Source: an uncultured Anaerolineaceae bacterium (GTDB lineage Bacteria > Chloroflexota > Anaerolineae > Anaerolineales > Anaerolineaceae). From it: DNA of 8,982 nt. The stretch spans positions 1 through 8,982 of the forward strand of contig CALAEB010000252.1 of assembly GCA_937890875.1 (NCBI GenBank), given 5' to 3'. This document shows, piece by piece, positions 6,224 to 8,982 of this stretch; the stretch's first letter is position 1; the number at the start of each line of letters is the position of its first letter. The notes beneath the pieces were generated by a model that searched no databases, was not told the origin of the DNA, and saw nothing but the letters and a program-made list of their open reading frames with translations. Made by a program: the position numbers and the translations under genes.

Positions 6224-7964
6224 TACAATCAAACGGATTATCCGCTGGATCGGACCGCGCAGGTCGCGGCTGTACTGGGGCTTTCTCTGGTCTTTTTTTC
6301 AGGCCATGTTCACCGCGATGCCGATCATGGGAGCGGCTTACGCGCTGAATCTCATGCTGGAGGATCAGGCGGGCAAAATCAAACTGACGCCTGTGTGGGC
6401 GCTTTATCTGCTGGTTTTTATGGTTCTGATGATCCTGGGGCGCTTCCTGTTTTCCTACTTGCGGGCCGTCTTTCAGGAAAGCATCGCATATGAGGTGACG
6501 GCTGAGGAACGCATGCGGATCGGTGATATCCTGAAAAGAGTCTCGCTGGGCTTTTTTGACCGCAACAGTACCGGTGAGCTGGTAGGCGCGGTGACCACAG
6601 ACCTTTCTTTTGCAGAGATGTTTGCCATGAAAATGATCGATACGGTGATCGGCGGGTATATCAGCGCTTTGACCATGATCCTTTGTCTCGCTTTCTACAG
6701 CTGGCAGGCGGCAGCGATCGCGCTGCTCGGAATCATCCTCTCCGCGTTCGCGTTGCGGCTGATGGGAAAATTCAGTCATCGCAACGCGCCCGTTCATCAG
6801 AAAGCGCAAAACGATATCATCGCCGCCACGCTGGAATATGTGCGCGGCATTCCGGTGGTGAAAGCCTACGGGCAGGAAGGCGCCGCCATGGATGGCGTCC
6901 GCCGGGCATACCGGGAACACCGGCGTATCAATGTCAAAATCGAACAGGAATATGTCCCCTGCAACTGCCTGCATCTGCTCGCGCTCAAAATCGCTTCCGT
7001 AGCCATCGCAGCCGTGTCCGCCATCCTTGCGGCCCAGGGTGGCCTGCCCGTTCCCGTCTTTTTGATGCTGGCCGTATTCTCCTTTGTCATCTTCGGCCAT
7101 GTGGAGCAGGTCAATAACGCCACGCATGTGCTGCAGGTAATCGGCCCCACGCTCGACAAACTGGAAAGAATTGAACAGGCTGAATTCATCGATGAAAATG
7201 GCAGAGATAAACCGCTGCGGGATACGGCAATCGAGATGAAAGATGTCATATTCGCCTATGAAAAACGCCGGATCCTGGACGGCGTGACCTTCCGCATTCC
7301 GCAGAACACCACCACCGCCATTGTCGGGCCGTCCGGCTCCGGCAAAACGACCATCTGTAATCTGATCGCCCGGTTTTATGACGTGGATTCCGGCAGCGTG
7401 ACCATCGGCGGAACGGACGTGCGGGATCTGACTTGCGACAGCCTGTTGAAAAATATCAGCATGGTGTTCCAGAACGTGTACCTCTTCCATGACACCATTC
7501 TCAGCAACATCAAATTCGGCAAACCGGACGCCACGATGGAAGAAATTGTGGAGGCCGCAAAACAGGCGCGCTGCCATGAGTTTATCACGGCGCTGCCAGA
7601 CGGTTATGATACTATGGTGGGAGAAGGCGGCTCGTCGCTTTCAGGCGGGGAGAAACAGCGCATTTCGATCGCCCGCGCCATGCTGAAAAACGCACCGATC
7701 GTGATTCTGGATGAAGCAACCGCCAGCGTGGACCCGGAAAACGAACATTTTTTGCAGGCTGCCATCAGCGCACTGACGCACGGCAAAACAATCATCGTCA
7801 TCGCGCACCGCCTGGCGACAATCGAGCAGGCCGACCAGATTCTGGTGCTGGACGAGGGCCGGATCGTCCAAAAAGGCAGGCATGCGCAGCTTGTCGCGGA
7901 AGAGGGCGTTTACCGCCGCTTCATCTCTATCCGCGAACAGGCCGAAGGCTGGAGCATCGGCTGA
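6216..7964 (+). CDS. Exporter-fold ABC half-transporter (permease/ATPase), second of a pair
   Basis: This 582-residue protein has the same architecture as its upstream partner: membrane segments near 21-46, 59-82, 140-163, 165-182, 255-273 and 278-296, then an ATPase domain with Walker A GPSGSGKTT (371-379), Q-loop Gln419, the X-loop/signature stretch VGEGGSSLSGGE (468-479), Walker B IVILDEA (495-501) with Glu500, D-loop SVD (504-506) and H-loop His531. All catalytic residues are present, so neither ATP site of the predicted heterodimer is obviously dead. ATG 6216 follows a strong AAAGGAGG (6199-6206) and overlaps the previous stop by 8 nt, so the two are translated together. The C-terminus EGWSIG recalls the GAWTL end of the fragment at 1-345, suggesting that both are the second member of their pairs. 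The substrate is unknown; a YbtPQ/IrtAB-like uptake role is inferred from context. Confidence 0.92.
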   Translation: MFNTIKRIIRWIGPRRSRLYWGFLWSFFQAMFTAMPIMGAAYALNLMLEDQAGKIKLTPVWALYLLVFMVLMILGRFLFSYLRAVFQESIAYEVTAEERMRIGDILKRVSLGFFDRNSTGELVGAVTTDLSFAEMFAMKMIDTVIGGYISALTMILCLAFYSWQAAAIALLGIILSAFALRLMGKFSHRNAPVHQKAQNDIIAATLEYVRGIPVVKAYGQEGAAMDGVRRAYREHRRINVKIEQEYVPCNCLHLLALKIASVAIAAVSAILAAQGGLPVPVFLMLAVFSFVIFGHVEQVNNATHVLQVIGPTLDKLERIEQAEFIDENGRDKPLRDTAIEMKDVIFAYEKRRILDGVTFRIPQNTTTAIVGPSGSGKTTICNLIARFYDVDSGSVTIGGTDVRDLTCDSLLKNISMVFQNVYLFHDTILSNIKFGKPDATMEEIVEAAKQARCHEFITALPDGYDTMVGEGGSSLSGGEKQRISIARAMLKNAPIVILDEATASVDPENEHFLQAAISALTHGKTIIVIAHRLATIEQADQILVLDEGRIVQKGRHAQLVAEEGVYRRFISIREQAEGWSIG

Positions 7965-8002
7965 GAATTGAACTGCCGGCTGTCCTGAAATAATCCACCT
8001 GC

Positions 8003-8043
8003 CATTGATATGGTTTCCGATGAAGCCGGAAGCCATATCAATG
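8003..8043 (+). repeat. 17-bp inverted repeat downstream of the ABC pair
   Basis: CATTGATATGG (8003-8013) pairs perfectly with CCATATCAATG (8033-8043), and pairing continues inward to 8019/8027 with one T-G pair, leaving a 7-nt loop (8020-8026). The stem starts 39 nt after the ABC stop codon. No T-run follows on either strand, so it is not a standard intrinsic terminator; it may protect the 3' end of the mRNA or be a relic of an inserted element. Confidence 0.6.
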
Positions 8044-8107
8044 CAAAAACGTTCAAATAGTTCCCCTCTCCTAAAAGACGCATATTTTCCATACCTTTTT
8101 TATCCAT
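8042..8107 (-). pseudogene. Possible N-terminal relic of a MATE-family efflux gene
   Basis: On the minus strand an ATG at 8107 is preceded by GAGG about 7 nt upstream, with a further GGAGGTG at 8134-8128. It opens a frame reading MDKKGMENMRLLGEGNYLNV. The RLLGEGN-type opening resembles the start of many Bacillota MATE multidrug efflux proteins, which are around 450 residues long. Here the likeness fades after about 22 residues, exactly where the inverted repeat 8003-8043 begins, and the frame runs on only to 7910, inside the end of the ABC gene on the other strand. This suggests a truncated remnant left by a deletion or insertion. The match is short and from memory, so it could be chance. Confidence 0.25.
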
Positions 8108-8166
8108 CAATAAACCTCAACGCCATTCACCTCCACAGCATGTTTGATTAAAGCGTCAGAAAGTAT

Positions 8167-8204
8167 GAACACCCGAAAAACGGCTTGTTTTCGGGTGTTC
8201 TTTC
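8167..8204 (+). terminator. Intrinsic terminator after the ABC pair
   Basis: GAACACCCGAAAA (8167-8179) and TTTTCGGGTGTTC (8188-8200) form a perfect 13-bp stem with an 8-nt loop (8180-8187). The stem ends in T-rich sequence (GTTCTTTC), though the T-run is short. It lies about 200 nt beyond the ABC stop and separates that operon from hypB. The A-rich side could also give some termination on the minus strand. Confidence 0.75.
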
Positions 8205-8502
8205 ACTAAATTCGATTTTTAACTCTCCAATCATATTTTCCGGATAAGGGCGAAAACAACATCGAGCCCGGCACAGAGAAGGGCACCTGCCGCCACATTT
8301 TGATTCATCCGGTACTGATGAAAGCAGCCGGGATAAAGATCGTGCAGTGTTTCACAAAAACTTCCAGAAAAGGTATCTGTTTTATCCAGTGCGCATTATA
8401 ATCTGAAGCGAATAGAAGGTTGACTGACAAAAGCTCCGGCCAAAGATCCGGACTGGAGAGCGGGTATTGTATTTTCCTTCTATTGCACGAGGAGAAAAAC
8501 AG
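8205..8502 (+). other. Intergenic region before hypB, no convincing gene
   Basis: This interval of about 300 nt holds no credible coding region. A 27-codon + frame (8318-8401) and a 25-codon minus frame (8231-8308, hydrophobic in its second half) exist, but neither has a ribosome binding site or recognisable product. The minus frame stays open further upstream without a start, so a decayed gene is possible. A small inverted repeat TCCGG/CCGGA lies at 8435-8452. The 3' end carries a -10 box and the hypB ribosome binding site. Confidence 0.5.
8397..8402 (+). promoter_or_regulatory. Candidate -10 box of the hypB promoter
   Basis: A perfect TATAAT lies at 8397-8402, about 100 nt before the hypB start and downstream of the terminator. 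No good -35 hexamer is present 16-18 nt upstream (TATCTG at 8374-8379 is poor), so an activator may be needed. A second, weaker candidate is TTGACT (8420-8425) with AAAGAT (8442-8447). Confidence 0.35.
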
Positions 8503-8982
8503 ATGAATGAATTCAAGATCATTGAAATCAAGGAAAGTGTTTTTGAGGACAACAACAAGGACGCACAACTCCTGCGGGCCCGGTTGAAAGAAGAGAAAGT
8601 CTTCCTGCTCAACCTGATGTCCGCCCCAGGCGCCGGCAAGACCACCACGCTGAAGCGCACCATTGCGGCTTTAAAAGATGAAATGGAAATCGCGGTCATG
8701 GAAGCGGACATCGACTCCGACGTCGATGCGCGCGCGATCGCCGAAACAGGCGTGCGCGTCATCCAGCTGCACACCGGCGGCATGTGCCATCTCGACGCGG
8801 ACATGACCCGGCAGGGGCTGCGGGAATTGGGCACGCAGGGCGTCGATCTGGCCATCCTGGAAAACGTGGGCAATCTGGTCTGCCCGGCCGAGTTTGATAC
8901 CGGCGCGTCTAAAAACGCCATGATCCTGAGCGTACCCGAAGGGGACGACAAACCGCTGAAATACCCCTTAATGTTTGAGATT
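8503..8982 (+). CDS. hypB: Hydrogenase/urease-type nickel incorporation GTPase HypB, 5' part
   Basis: The frame runs from ATG 8503 to the end of the window (160 codons) with no stop, so the last roughly 60 residues are missing. HypB is a cytoplasmic GTPase that, with HypA, delivers nickel to [NiFe]-hydrogenase (and in some organisms urease). Seen here are the P-loop SAPGAGKTT (40-48), an Asp-rich switch segment EADIDSDVDA (67-76), the metal-binding pair Cys95-His96 in GGMCHLDA, and ENVGNLVCP (120-128) with Cys127, the third conserved metal ligand of the GTPase-domain site. The N-terminal Cys-rich nickel motif of E. coli HypB and the His-rich stretch of some other homologues are absent, leaving the short form. 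The start is supported by AGGAG (8490-8494), 8 nt upstream; the ATG at 8507 is out of frame. No hypA precedes it within the window. The GTP-specificity motif NKxD would lie beyond the edge. Confidence 0.94.
   Translation, partial: MNEFKIIEIKESVFEDNNKDAQLLRARLKEEKVFLLNLMSAPGAGKTTTLKRTIAALKDEMEIAVMEADIDSDVDARAIAETGVRVIQLHTGGMCHLDADMTRQGLRELGTQGVDLAILENVGNLVCPAEFDTGASKNAMILSVPEGDDKPLKYPLMFEI

Noticed and set aside
6051..7577. 508-codon open frame on the minus strand
   Set aside because: It is fully antisense to the two ABC genes, is rich in His, Asp, Gln and Arg as expected of a shadow frame, and shows no domain or ribosome binding site.
8318..8401. 27-codon + strand frame upstream of hypB as a small gene
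   Set aside because: No ribosome binding site, no recognisable motif, and its end overlaps the candidate -10 box at 8397-8402.
8382..8951. 189-codon open frame on the minus strand
   Set aside because: Antisense to hypB, whose motifs (P-loop, Cys95-His96, Cys127) are unambiguous on the + strand.
1..8982. CRISPR array, tRNA, rRNA or insertion sequence
   Set aside because: No regularly spaced repeats, cloverleaf-like sequence, rRNA stretch or transposase-like protein was seen on either strand.

Overview
The window looks like the chromosome of a Gram-positive anaerobe or facultative anaerobe of the Bacillota (Clostridia-like). The basis is gene content: an MptD-type ECF transporter with a double-headed ATPase, an AraC-type regulator, paired exporter-fold ABC half-transporters, strong GGAGG-type ribosome binding sites and a hypB-like gene. 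Base composition appears to be about half G+C (judged by eye, not counted). No species can be named from this sequence alone.

Layout, all confident genes on the + strand. (1) 1-345 is the C-terminal end of an ABC half-transporter whose start lies outside the window. (2) 391-3187 encodes a complete ECF importer: a membrane S-component of the MptD/Trep_Strep type, the transmembrane coupling protein EcfT, and a 491-residue ATPase with two complete nucleotide-binding domains. The three genes are packed with TAATG and ATGA overlaps. (3) 3190-4143 is an AraC-type regulator only 2 nt downstream of the ATPase gene. (4) 4144-4447 is a regulatory interval with a candidate activator-dependent promoter, a long AT-rich hairpin and imperfect direct repeats. 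(5) 4448-7964 holds two overlapping ABC half-transporters, predicted to form a heterodimer. (6) 7965-8502 is a gap of about 540 nt with two strong hairpins (one a likely terminator), a possible relic of a MATE efflux gene on the - strand, and a -10 box. (7) 8503-8982 is the 5' part of hypB, a nickel-insertion GTPase, cut by the window edge.

How the genes may work together: an AraC-type regulator beside a pair of exporter-fold ABC proteins recalls ybtA-ybtPQ of the yersiniabactin locus, where the exporter-fold pair imports a siderophore. Here the pair sits next to a complete ECF importer and the end of a second, different half-transporter. I infer a compact uptake locus for a scarce cofactor or metal chelate (siderophore, haem or similar). 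The promoter at about 4148-4198 would be switched on by the AraC protein. The substrate is not readable from the sequence. hypB is separated by a terminator and probably belongs to an independent nickel/hydrogenase unit.

The most interesting points are the two-transporter-type architecture, the AGCAAACA direct repeat placed where a -35 box should be, the hairpin in the leader of the ABC pair, and an apparent in-frame loss of about 10 residues in the first ATPase domain of the ECF ATPase.
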